DNA of 64,000 nt from Streptomyces sp. NRRL S-646 (GTDB taxonomy: Bacteria; Actinomycetota; Actinomycetes; Streptomycetales; Streptomycetaceae). The notes beneath the pieces were generated by a model. The model was given only the letters and a program-made list of their open reading frames with translations, had not been told where the DNA came from and made no database searches. Shown piece after piece: positions 48,868 to 55,993 of the stretch (positions are counted from its first letter, which is position 1; every line of letters begins with the position of its first letter). Position numbers and translations under genes: made by a program. The stretch is taken from positions 62,001 through 126,000 of the forward strand of contig NZ_JODC01000006.1 of assembly GCF_000720765.1 (NCBI RefSeq), read 5' to 3'.

Positions 48868-50858
48868 TCTCCCAGTTCACGCAGTTCACGCGCAAGAGCC
48901 TCACCGAGGCACTGTCCCGTCCCGGCATCCGCCTGCGCGGCCGGCGCCGGCTGCCGCCGCTGTCGAAGGCCGCGCTCTGCTTCCTGGCCGTCGTAGTGCT
49001 GGTGGCCCTGCTGGCGCCCCTGCTCGCACCGGACGACCCGCTCGACCAGCAGGCGCCCGTCGACGGCACCGGGCACCCGTCCGCCGAGCACTGGATGGGC
49101 CAGGACAGCCTCGGCCGGGACATCCTCAGCCGGCTGATGTACGGCGCGCGCTGGTCGCTCGCGATCGGCCTCGGTGCGACCGCCCTCGCACTGGTCGTGG
49201 GGGCGCTGATCGGCGCGGTCGCGGCGACCTCCCGCAAGGGGGTCGACGAGACGCTGATGCGCTGCCTGGACGTGGTGATGGCCTTTCCCGGCATCGCGCT
49301 CGCGGCTGTCCTGGTCGCCGTGTTCGGCGGTGGGATCACCGTGCTGATCTGCGCGATCGCCTTCCTGTTCATGCCGCCGGTGGCGAGGGTCGTACGGGCG
49401 AACGTCCTCGACCAGTACGGCGAGGACTATGTGACGGCGGAACGGGTGATCGGCGCCCGGACCCCGCACATCGTGCTGAAGCACGTCGCCGTCAACTGCG
49501 CCGCTCCTGTTCTGGTGTTCTGCACGGTGCAGGTGGCCGAGGCCATCGTCTTCGAGGCATCGCTGTCCTTCATCGGGGCGGGCGTACGGCCGCCCGACCC
49601 CTCCTGGGGCAGTGTCATCGCGGACGGCAAGGACATGGTGCTGACCGGCGGCTGGTGGGCCACGGTCTTCCCGGGCCTGCTGATGCTGGTCACGGTGCTG
49701 TCGCTGAACATCCTGTCGGAGGGCGTGTCGGACGCCTGGGCGGCCCCGCCGGCCCGGGAGGTCGACGTACGCGAGGACGACGACCGGCTGGAGGCCGCGG
49801 AACCCGGCAGCGGCGAGGTGCTGCAGATGCCGGGGCTGAACGCGGCGGCCGCACGGCTGCGCTCCCGGGCCCGGCCTCTCCCCCGGGGCGGACAACCGGT
49901 CCTGGCGGTCGAGAACCTCGCCATCGGCTTCGAGGGCCGGCACGGCGGGGTCGACATCGTCGACGGCATCAGCTTCGAGGTCAACCCCGGGGAGGTCCTG
50001 GGCCTGGTGGGCGAGTCGGGCTGCGGAAAGTCGCTGACGGCACTCGCCGTCATGGGCCTGGCACCGAAGGGGGCCTGCATCCGCGGCCAAGTACGCTTCA
50101 ACCAGCGGGAGTTGCTGGCAGAACCGATGAAGGTACGGCGCCGGCTCCTCGGCCACGAGATGGCGATGATCTACCAGGACGCACTGTCGTCCCTCAACCC
50201 CGCCATGACGATCCGCGCCCAGCTCAAACAGGTCGTACGGCGCGGAGGCCGCCGTACCCCCGCCGAGCTGCTGGCGATGGTCGGCCTCGACCCCGAGCGC
50301 ACCCTGCGCAGCTACCCGCACGAACTCTCCGGCGGCCAGCGCCAGCGCGTCCTGATCGCCATGGCGCTGTCCCGCGACCCGAGGCTGATCGTCGCCGACG
50401 AACCGACGACGGCGCTGGACGTGACGGTCCAGGCGCAGGTCATAGAGCTGCTGTTGCGGCTGCGCGAGGAGCTGGGCTTCGCGCTGATCCTCGTCTCGCA
50501 CGACCTGGCGCTGGTCGCGGACGTCACCGACCGGGTGGTGGTGATGTACGGCGGACAGATCGTGGAGACGGGCGTGACCGCCGATCTGGTGGAGGCGCCG
50601 GCCCACCACTACACGCGCGGCCTGCTCGGCAGCGTGCTGTCGCTGGAGTCGGCGGCCGAGCGCATGACGCAGATCAGGGGCGTGGTCCCGTCCCCCGCCA
50701 ACTTCCCGGCGGGCTGCCGTTTCGCCGACCGCTGCCCGCTCGCCACCGACATCTGCCGCACCACCCCACCCGACCTGCTGGGCACGCCGACGCACACGGC
50801 GGCCTGCCACCACCCGGCGGTCGAACTCGTGACGTCGGAGCCGGAGGCCGTGCAGTGA
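48864..50858 (+). CDS. Fused ABC permease-ATPase (DppC-DppD fusion)
   Basis: A protein of 664 residues. Residues 1-295 are a DppC-type permease (SLGRDILSRLMYGARWSL; EAA loop ERVIGARTPHIVLKHVAVN). A linker of about 50 residues (acidic, then Ala/Arg-rich) leads to a DppD-type ATPase from about 345: Walker A GESGCGKS, signature LSGGQRQR, Walker B LIVADEPTTALD, and the C-terminal oligopeptide motif CRFADRCPLATDIC. In most bacteria these are two genes. The fusion fixes one ATPase to one permease. The frame is continuous with no sign of error. The last bases overlap dppF (GTGA). Confidence 0.93.
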   Translation: MISQFTQFTRKSLTEALSRPGIRLRGRRRLPPLSKAALCFLAVVVLVALLAPLLAPDDPLDQQAPVDGTGHPSAEHWMGQDSLGRDILSRLMYGARWSLAIGLGATALALVVGALIGAVAATSRKGVDETLMRCLDVVMAFPGIALAAVLVAVFGGGITVLICAIAFLFMPPVARVVRANVLDQYGEDYVTAERVIGARTPHIVLKHVAVNCAAPVLVFCTVQVAEAIVFEASLSFIGAGVRPPDPSWGSVIADGKDMVLTGGWWATVFPGLLMLVTVLSLNILSEGVSDAWAAPPAREVDVREDDDRLEAAEPGSGEVLQMPGLNAAAARLRSRARPLPRGGQPVLAVENLAIGFEGRHGGVDIVDGISFEVNPGEVLGLVGESGCGKSLTALAVMGLAPKGACIRGQVRFNQRELLAEPMKVRRRLLGHEMAMIYQDALSSLNPAMTIRAQLKQVVRRGGRRTPAELLAMVGLDPERTLRSYPHELSGGQRQRVLIAMALSRDPRLIVADEPTTALDVTVQAQVIELLLRLREELGFALILVSHDLALVADVTDRVVVMYGGQIVETGVTADLVEAPAHHYTRGLLGSVLSLESAAERMTQIRGVVPSPANFPAGCRFADRCPLATDICRTTPPDLLGTPTHTAACHHPAVELVTSEPEAVQ

Positions 50859-51889
50859 ATCCGATCGTCGAGCTGTCCGACGCCCATGTCGTCCACAAGG
50901 CGCGCAGCGGCGGGCTGTTCACCCGGGACAGGGTGTACGCGCTGACCGGCGCCGATCTCACGATCGCACCCGGCGAGACGGTCGGCGTCGTCGGCGAGTC
51001 GGGATGCGGCAAGTCGACGTTGGCGAAGGTGCTGGTGGGCGTGGTGCGGCCGACCTCCGGCACGGTGTCCTTCCAGGGCCGGGACCTGTGGGCGATGCGG
51101 CCCGCCGAACGCAGGGCGGCCGTCGGCGGCAGCACCGGCATGATCTTCCAGGACCCGTCGACGGCCCTGAACCGCCGACTGCCGGTGCGGCAGATCCTGC
51201 GGGACCCGCTGGACGTGCACGAACGGGGAACGAAACCCCAACGCGAAGCTCGCGTGCGGGAGTTGATGTCCCTGGTCGGCCTCCCCCGAGCCCTGGCCGA
51301 CGCGCTGCCCGGCCAGCTGTCGGGCGGTCAGCGCCAGCGCGTCGCGATCGCGCGGGCGCTGGCACTGGACCCGGACCTGGTGGTGGCGGACGAGCCGACG
51401 AGCGCCCTGGACGTCTCGGTCCGCGCCCAGATCCTCAACCTCCTCCTGGACCTGAAGGAACGACTGAACCTGGCCCTGGTCTTCGTCTCGCACGACATCC
51501 AGACGGTACGGCGGATGAGCGACCGCGTGATCACCATGTACCTCGGCCGGATCGTCGAGGAGTCCCCGGCCGCGGAGGTCACGGACCGCGCCCGGCACCC
51601 GTACACCCGTGCCCTGTTCTCGGCCACCCCGGGCCTCCTGGACCCCATCGATCCGATCCCCCTCACCGGCCCGGTCCCGTCGGCGACGCGCCCGCCGAGC
51701 GGTTGCCCGTTCCGCACGCGGTGCTGGAAGGCGGACGAGGTGTGCGCGGCCGAAATGCCGGACTTTTCGGTGGTGTCGGCCACGTCGGACGCGGGGCACC
51801 GGTTCCGCTGTCACCATCCTGTGCAGGAGGACGATTCGACACGCGACCTCGTACGTCAGAACCACCCCAGTCACCCCAGGGAGCCTTGA
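50855..51889 (+). CDS. ABC transporter ATP-binding protein (DppF-like)
   Basis: A protein of 344 residues from GTG 50855, overlapping the upstream stop. Walker A is GESGCGKST, the signature is LSGGQRQR, Walker B is VVADEPTSALD. The C-terminal Cys-containing oligo/dipeptide domain (CPFRTRCWKADEVC) is present. It completes the five-part importer. Its stop shares a base with the next start (TGATG). Confidence 0.94.
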   Translation: MNPIVELSDAHVVHKARSGGLFTRDRVYALTGADLTIAPGETVGVVGESGCGKSTLAKVLVGVVRPTSGTVSFQGRDLWAMRPAERRAAVGGSTGMIFQDPSTALNRRLPVRQILRDPLDVHERGTKPQREARVRELMSLVGLPRALADALPGQLSGGQRQRVAIARALALDPDLVVADEPTSALDVSVRAQILNLLLDLKERLNLALVFVSHDIQTVRRMSDRVITMYLGRIVEESPAAEVTDRARHPYTRALFSATPGLLDPIDPIPLTGPVPSATRPPSGCPFRTRCWKADEVCAAEMPDFSVVSATSDAGHRFRCHHPVQEDDSTRDLVRQNHPSHPREP

Positions 51890-52824
51890 TGACCTTCTCC
51901 GCCCCGCTGACCGGTGTCGTCCCGCCCGTCTGCACGCCCCTGACACCGGACCGCGAGGTGGACGTCCCCTCCCTGCTCAGGCTGGTCGACCACCTGGTGG
52001 GAGGCGGGGTGCACGGCCTGTTCGTGCTGGGGTCCTCGTCGGAGGCGGCGTATCTGCGGGACGGGCAGCGCAGGCTGGTGGTGGAGTCGGTGGTGGCTCA
52101 TGTGGCCGGTCAAGTGCCCGTCCTGGCGGGTGCGATCGACATGACGACGCCGAGGGTCCTGGATCATGTGGCGGCGGTGACGGGTGCGGGGGCGGATGCG
52201 GTGGTGGTGACGGCGCCGTTCTATGCGGGCACGCACCCGGCGGAGATCGCGCGCCACTACCGCCTGATCGCTGCCGCGTCGCCGGTGCCGGTCGTCGCCT
52301 ACGACATCCCGTCTGCCGTCCACACGAAGTTGCCGGCGGACGTCGTCCTCGACCTGGCCGCCGACGGCGTGCTCGCGGGCCTCAAGGACTCCAGTGGCGA
52401 TCTGGCGGGCTTCCGCGAGGTCGTCAGCGGCGCGCGCAACCGGTCCGACATCGCCGGCTTCAGTGTCCTGACCGGCTCGGAACTGGTCGTCGATGCGGCA
52501 CTTGCGATGGGGGCGGACGGGGCGGTGCCCGGGCTCGCCAATGTCGACCCCCATGGGTACGTCCGCCTGGACGGGCTGTGCCGCTCGGGGGACTGGGAGC
52601 GGGCTCGGGCGGAACAGGAGCGGCTGTGTGCGCTGTTCGGGATGGTGCGGGTGGGGGATCCGGGGCGGATGGGGGGTAGTTCGTCGGCGCTGGGGGCGTT
52701 CAAGGCGGCGCTGCACCTCCGGGGCGTGATCGACTGTCCGGTTACGGCGGAGCCGCAGGTGCCGCTGTCGGCGGAGGAGGTGGAACGGGTGGGCAAGTTC
52801 CTCGCCACGGCGGGCCTGCTGTAG
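51889..52824 (+). CDS. DapA/NanA-family lyase or synthase (class I aldolase)
   Basis: A protein of 311 residues from ATG 51889. The Schiff-base Lys is in AGLKDSSGD (about 165), the catalytic Tyr in VVAYDIPSA, and the GTTGE-type loop reads GSSSEAAYL. The family includes N-acetylneuraminate lyase, dihydrodipicolinate synthase and sugar-acid aldolases. Its place at the end of an importer operon under a GntR/FCD regulator argues for catabolism, with N-acetylneuraminate a fair guess given the nearby sialidase. A biosynthetic dapA is expected elsewhere in the genome. Confidence 0.9.
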   Translation: MTFSAPLTGVVPPVCTPLTPDREVDVPSLLRLVDHLVGGGVHGLFVLGSSSEAAYLRDGQRRLVVESVVAHVAGQVPVLAGAIDMTTPRVLDHVAAVTGAGADAVVVTAPFYAGTHPAEIARHYRLIAAASPVPVVAYDIPSAVHTKLPADVVLDLAADGVLAGLKDSSGDLAGFREVVSGARNRSDIAGFSVLTGSELVVDAALAMGADGAVPGLANVDPHGYVRLDGLCRSGDWERARAEQERLCALFGMVRVGDPGRMGGSSSALGAFKAALHLRGVIDCPVTAEPQVPLSAEEVERVGKFLATAGLL

Positions 52825-54038
52825 GGACTTCTTCGCCCCCGCCGCCCCTTCCCGTCCCGACCCGGGGGCCAGCCCCCGGACCCCCGCTCCTCAAACGCCG
52901 GAGGGGCTGAATTTGGCTCAGCCAACTCACCCACCGTGCCCCGATCGACCTGCACCAGGTCGGAGTACGCGGCCGGATACGCCGACACCGTCAGCACCTT
53001 CGTGAACATCTCCCCCTCGTCGTCACTCCGCCAGACCGCCATCGCCCGCCGAGCGGTCGGCACGGACGGCCCAGAAAACAGCAACGGCCCCTTGCGGCCC
53101 GCGAGTTGGAGGACGCTCCCCTGGACCACCGGAACGTCGTTCAGTGCGGGCTGCACCGTGTACGGACGGTCGAGGGACTCACCGCCGTCCCCGGAGTACG
53201 CGTCGAGCCGGTTCCCGACACTCGTCCCGTTCTGATCCCGTGCACTGAAGTACAGCCTGCCGTCAGGGAGTTGGGCAGCCGAGGACTCATTGGCGTTGTT
53301 CACACCGTCGTACGTGGCGTCCACGAAACCCAGCCGCCACGTAAACCCCCCGTCGTCGCTGTAGATGGCGTGCGCGCCGTAGTACCTGGCCTCCTGACCC
53401 GTGTCGGGCGAACCGGCGGGTGGGGCCGCGGAGTGGTTGGCGGGGACGACCAGACGGCCGGCGTGCGGGCCGTGGGTCAGCGCGACCGCGTGGCCCGGCC
53501 CGGTCGCGTACCAGCGCCAGCCCGCCGGCTTCACCTCGTCCGTGATGTCCCGCGGCGGCGTGAAGTGCCGCCCGTCGTCCCGGCTGCGCTGCACGAACAC
53601 CCGCCGGCTCTGCTGGGGCGTGACCTCGCCGCGCATTATCTGCGCCTCGGTGACCGCGCCGCTGTTGTAGGAGGTCAGCAGGACGACCGCACCGGTGCGC
53701 GGGTCGACGACCGGGGCGGGGTTGCCCCGGGTGTCGCCGTTCCCGGCAGCCACCACGTGCAGCGGACCCCAGGTGCAGCCCCCGTCGCCGGAGCGTCTGA
53801 GGACGACGTCGATGTTCCCGGTGTCCCCGGCGCCGTTGTGGCGGCCCTCGGCGAAGGCCAGCACCGTGCCGCGGCCGGTCGTGACCGTCGCCGGGATGCG
53901 GTAGGTGTCGTAGCCGCCCTCGCCCGAGACGTACGGGACGGAGGACGTGCAGCCGGTGGAGGCGTGGGCCGGTGCGAGGGCCGTGAGCGGGGTGAGGAGC
54001 ACGGTGGCTGCGAGAAGGGTGCGGCTCAGGAAGGTCAC
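52299..54038 (-). CDS. Secreted sialidase (BNR repeats) with lost 3' end; reads into antisense of the lyase gene
   Basis: GTG 54038 starts a 579-residue frame with a signal peptide ending APAHAS. The arginine motif TYRIPA, Asp boxes (SGDGGCTW, SDDGGFTW), ANESSAAQLPDG with the catalytic Glu, RRAMAVWRS with an active-site Arg, and the nucleophile Tyr in AAYSDL are present. After VDRGTVG (near 52927) the expected last strands are missing. The frame crosses a dispersed repeat (52834-52925) and continues about 530 bases antisense to the lyase gene, to a stop at 52299. So the C-terminal 209 residues or so are not native. The core may still fold. It starts 2 bases after the response regulator stop. 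Confidence 0.85.
   Translation of the reverse strand: MTFLSRTLLAATVLLTPLTALAPAHASTGCTSSVPYVSGEGGYDTYRIPATVTTGRGTVLAFAEGRHNGAGDTGNIDVVLRRSGDGGCTWGPLHVVAAGNGDTRGNPAPVVDPRTGAVVLLTSYNSGAVTEAQIMRGEVTPQQSRRVFVQRSRDDGRHFTPPRDITDEVKPAGWRWYATGPGHAVALTHGPHAGRLVVPANHSAAPPAGSPDTGQEARYYGAHAIYSDDGGFTWRLGFVDATYDGVNNANESSAAQLPDGRLYFSARDQNGTSVGNRLDAYSGDGGESLDRPYTVQPALNDVPVVQGSVLQLAGRKGPLLFSGPSVPTARRAMAVWRSDDEGEMFTKVLTVSAYPAAYSDLVQVDRGTVGELAEPNSAPPAFEERGSGGWPPGRDGKGRRGRRSPYSRPAVARNLPTRSTSSADSGTCGSAVTGQSITPRRCSAALNAPSADELPPIRPGSPTRTIPNSAHSRSCSARARSQSPERHSPSRRTYPWGSTLASPGTAPSAPIASAASTTSSEPVRTLKPAMSDRLRAPLTTSRKPARSPLESLRPASTPSAARSRTTSAGNFVWTADGMS
52834..52925. repeat. Dispersed Streptomyces repeat at the convergent lyase/sialidase junction
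   Basis: It contains the hairpin CCGGGGGC-CA-GCCCCCGG (52862-52879), the core TCCTCAAACGCCGGA (52888-52902, inverse of the core at 21703-21717) and the perfect palindrome TTGGCT-C-AGCCAA (52913-52925). It replaces the end of the sialidase gene. Confidence 0.75.
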
Positions 54039-54040
54039 CG

Positions 54041-54703
54041 TCAGATCGTTCCCGGAGTGACCAGTCCCGATTCGTAGGCCACGATGACCAGCTGCGCCCG
54101 GTCCCGCGCCCGCAGCTTTCCCATGATCCGGCTGACATGGGTCTTCGCCGTCAGCGGGCTCAGTCCCAACGCCTCGCCGATCTCGGTGTTGTTGAGTCCG
54201 CGCGCCAGCAGGGTCAGCACCTCCCGCTCCCGGTCGGAGAGGCATTCCGGCCCGCCGGTCACGGGCGCCGACGGGCTGCGCAGGAACCGCTCGATCAGCC
54301 GTGCCGTCGGTCCCGGTGAGAGCAGTGCCTCGCCCGCGGCCACCGTGCGGATCGCGTCGAGGAGTTCGGCCGGCCGGGTGTCCTTCACCAGGAATCCGGA
54401 GGCCCCCGCCCGCAGCGCCTCCACGATGTTCTCGTCGGTGTCGTAGGTGGTGAGGACCAGGACCCGTACGCCCGCCAGGTCGTCGTCGGCGGCGATCAGC
54501 CGGGTCGCCTCGATGCCGTCCAGGTCCGGCATACGGATGTCCATCACCACCAGGTCGGGGCGCGCGCCGCGGACCAGCTCCACCGCCTCCCGGCCGGTGC
54601 CCGCCTGTCCGACGACCTCCATGTCCCGCGCCGACTCGACGAGCATGGCGAACGCGGCCCGTACCAGGGTCTGGTCGTCGGCCAGCAGTACGCGGATGGT
54701 CAT
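54041..54703 (-). CDS. Response regulator, NarL/LuxR family
   Basis: A protein of 220 residues from ATG 54703. The receiver has VLLADDQTLVRAAFAML, Asp in VVMDIRMPDLDG, and Lys in SGFLVKDTRP. The LuxR HTH is LSDREREVLTLLARGLNNTEIGEALGLSPLTAKTHVSRIM. It overlaps the kinase stop (ATGA) and is followed after 2 bases by the sialidase gene, so the sialidase probably shares this transcript. Confidence 0.95.
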   Translation of the reverse strand: MTIRVLLADDQTLVRAAFAMLVESARDMEVVGQAGTGREAVELVRGARPDLVVMDIRMPDLDGIEATRLIAADDDLAGVRVLVLTTYDTDENIVEALRAGASGFLVKDTRPAELLDAIRTVAAGEALLSPGPTARLIERFLRSPSAPVTGGPECLSDREREVLTLLARGLNNTEIGEALGLSPLTAKTHVSRIMGKLRARDRAQLVIVAYESGLVTPGTI

Positions 54704-55935
54704 CCGTTGCTCTCCCCCGTGGTCGTCAGCGGCAGTACGGCCGTCACCTCGAAACCGCCTTCCGCCCGCGGCCCGGCGTCGAGTGTGCCACCCACGCTGC
54801 GGGCCCGCTCCCGCATGCCGACCAGCCCGAAGCCGGGCGTGGTGCCGGGAGTGGGTCCGGTGCCGTCGTCGGTGACGGACAGGTGCAGGGCGCCCTCGTC
54901 GTCGTACAGGTCGACGCGTACGGCCGGTTCGGGGCCCGCATGCCGTACCGCGTTGGTCAGCGCCTCCTGCACGATGCGGTACGCGGCGGCGCCGACGGCG
55001 GACGGGGCGTGCCGTGCCCGTACCGTCTGCTCGACGCGCGCGCCCGCGAGCCGTGCCGTCTCCACCAGGTCGGGCAGGCCGTCGAGGCCGGGGAGCGGGC
55101 CGCGGCCGTCCGTGCAGTCGTTCTCGCGGAGCACCTCCAGCGTCGTACGGACCTCTCCGCGCGCCGTCCGGCACGTCTGAGCGATGTCGTCCAGAGCCTT
55201 CGCCACGGTCTCTCTGTCCAGGCGTTCGGGGTCGGCGGCCAGGACGTGCGCGGCCACCGACGTCTGCACGCCGATGAGGGTGATGGTGTGGGCGAGCAGG
55301 TCGTGCAGGTCGCGGGCGATGCGCAGACGTTCCTCGGCGACCCGGCGGCGGGCCTCCTCCTCGCGGGTGCGTTCGGCGCGTTCGGCGCGCTCGACGATCG
55401 CGGCCACGTACTGCCGGTAGTAGCGGACGTCCACGCCGCAGAAGAGTGTGGCGATCACCCAGCCGGAGACGCGGAGGAGTTCGAGGCCCTGGTGGTAGTC
55501 GACGGCGAACATCGCGGTCACCGTGACGCCGAGGACGGCGACGGCGGTCAGCACGGTCCGCAGCGGGCGGCCGGTGACGGCGACCGTGTACAGCGCGACG
55601 CAGGTGGCGGGCACGGGCGCGCCGTGGTTGTTGTCCAGCGCGTGGTACGGCGCGACCAGCGCCACCACCGCCGCCAGCACGAGCAGCGGGTGGCGGCGGC
55701 GCCAGACGATCGGCACATACGCGGCGAGCAGCAGCGTCCAGCCGAGCGCGTCGGGGCGGTCGTGCGGGGCGGTGAACAGCGCCAGGGCCACCCCCGCCGC
55801 GGCCAGGACCGCGGCGAGGATCGCGTCGTTGCGGATGCCGTGCGGGGCGGTGCGGGGGTCGCGGTTGACCACCGCCATGATCCGCTCCGCCCGGCGGGGC
55901 CGCGGCACTGTCGTCGTCTCTGTCACGTGGTTCAT
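54700..55935 (-). CDS. Sensor histidine kinase, HisKA_3 type
   Basis: A protein of 411 residues from ATG 55935 (MNHVTETTTV), after GCGGAAG. About four to five membrane segments lie in 45-160. The His box is RLRIARDLHDLLAHTITLIGVQ, and the HATPase domain has EALTNAVRHAG and DDGTGP and FGLVGMRERARSVGG. It is separated from the upstream MMPL gene by a strong hairpin. Confidence 0.94.
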   Translation of the reverse strand: MNHVTETTTVPRPRRAERIMAVVNRDPRTAPHGIRNDAILAAVLAAAGVALALFTAPHDRPDALGWTLLLAAYVPIVWRRRHPLLVLAAVVALVAPYHALDNNHGAPVPATCVALYTVAVTGRPLRTVLTAVAVLGVTVTAMFAVDYHQGLELLRVSGWVIATLFCGVDVRYYRQYVAAIVERAERAERTREEEARRRVAEERLRIARDLHDLLAHTITLIGVQTSVAAHVLAADPERLDRETVAKALDDIAQTCRTARGEVRTTLEVLRENDCTDGRGPLPGLDGLPDLVETARLAGARVEQTVRARHAPSAVGAAAYRIVQEALTNAVRHAGPEPAVRVDLYDDEGALHLSVTDDGTGPTPGTTPGFGLVGMRERARSVGGTLDAGPRAEGGFEVTAVLPLTTTGESNG

Positions 55936-55946
55936 CTTCCGCTGGG

Positions 55947-55977
55947 CGGGCGCCCCTCCGGGAGGAAGGGGCGCCCG
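55947..55977 (-). terminator. Hairpin between the MMPL and kinase genes
   Basis: The 11-bp stem CGGGCGCCCCT (55947-55957) pairs with AGGGGCGCCCG (55967-55977). It lies just past the MMPL stop and 11 bases before the kinase start, so it should end MMPL transcripts. No T run follows. Confidence 0.65.
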
Positions 55978-55993
55978 GCGGTTCACAAGGACC

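Noticed and set aside
51889..52824. Biosynthetic dapA for lysine and cell wall
   Set aside because: It is the last gene of an importer operon under a GntR/FCD regulator, not near dapB or other lysine genes, so a catabolic role is more likely.
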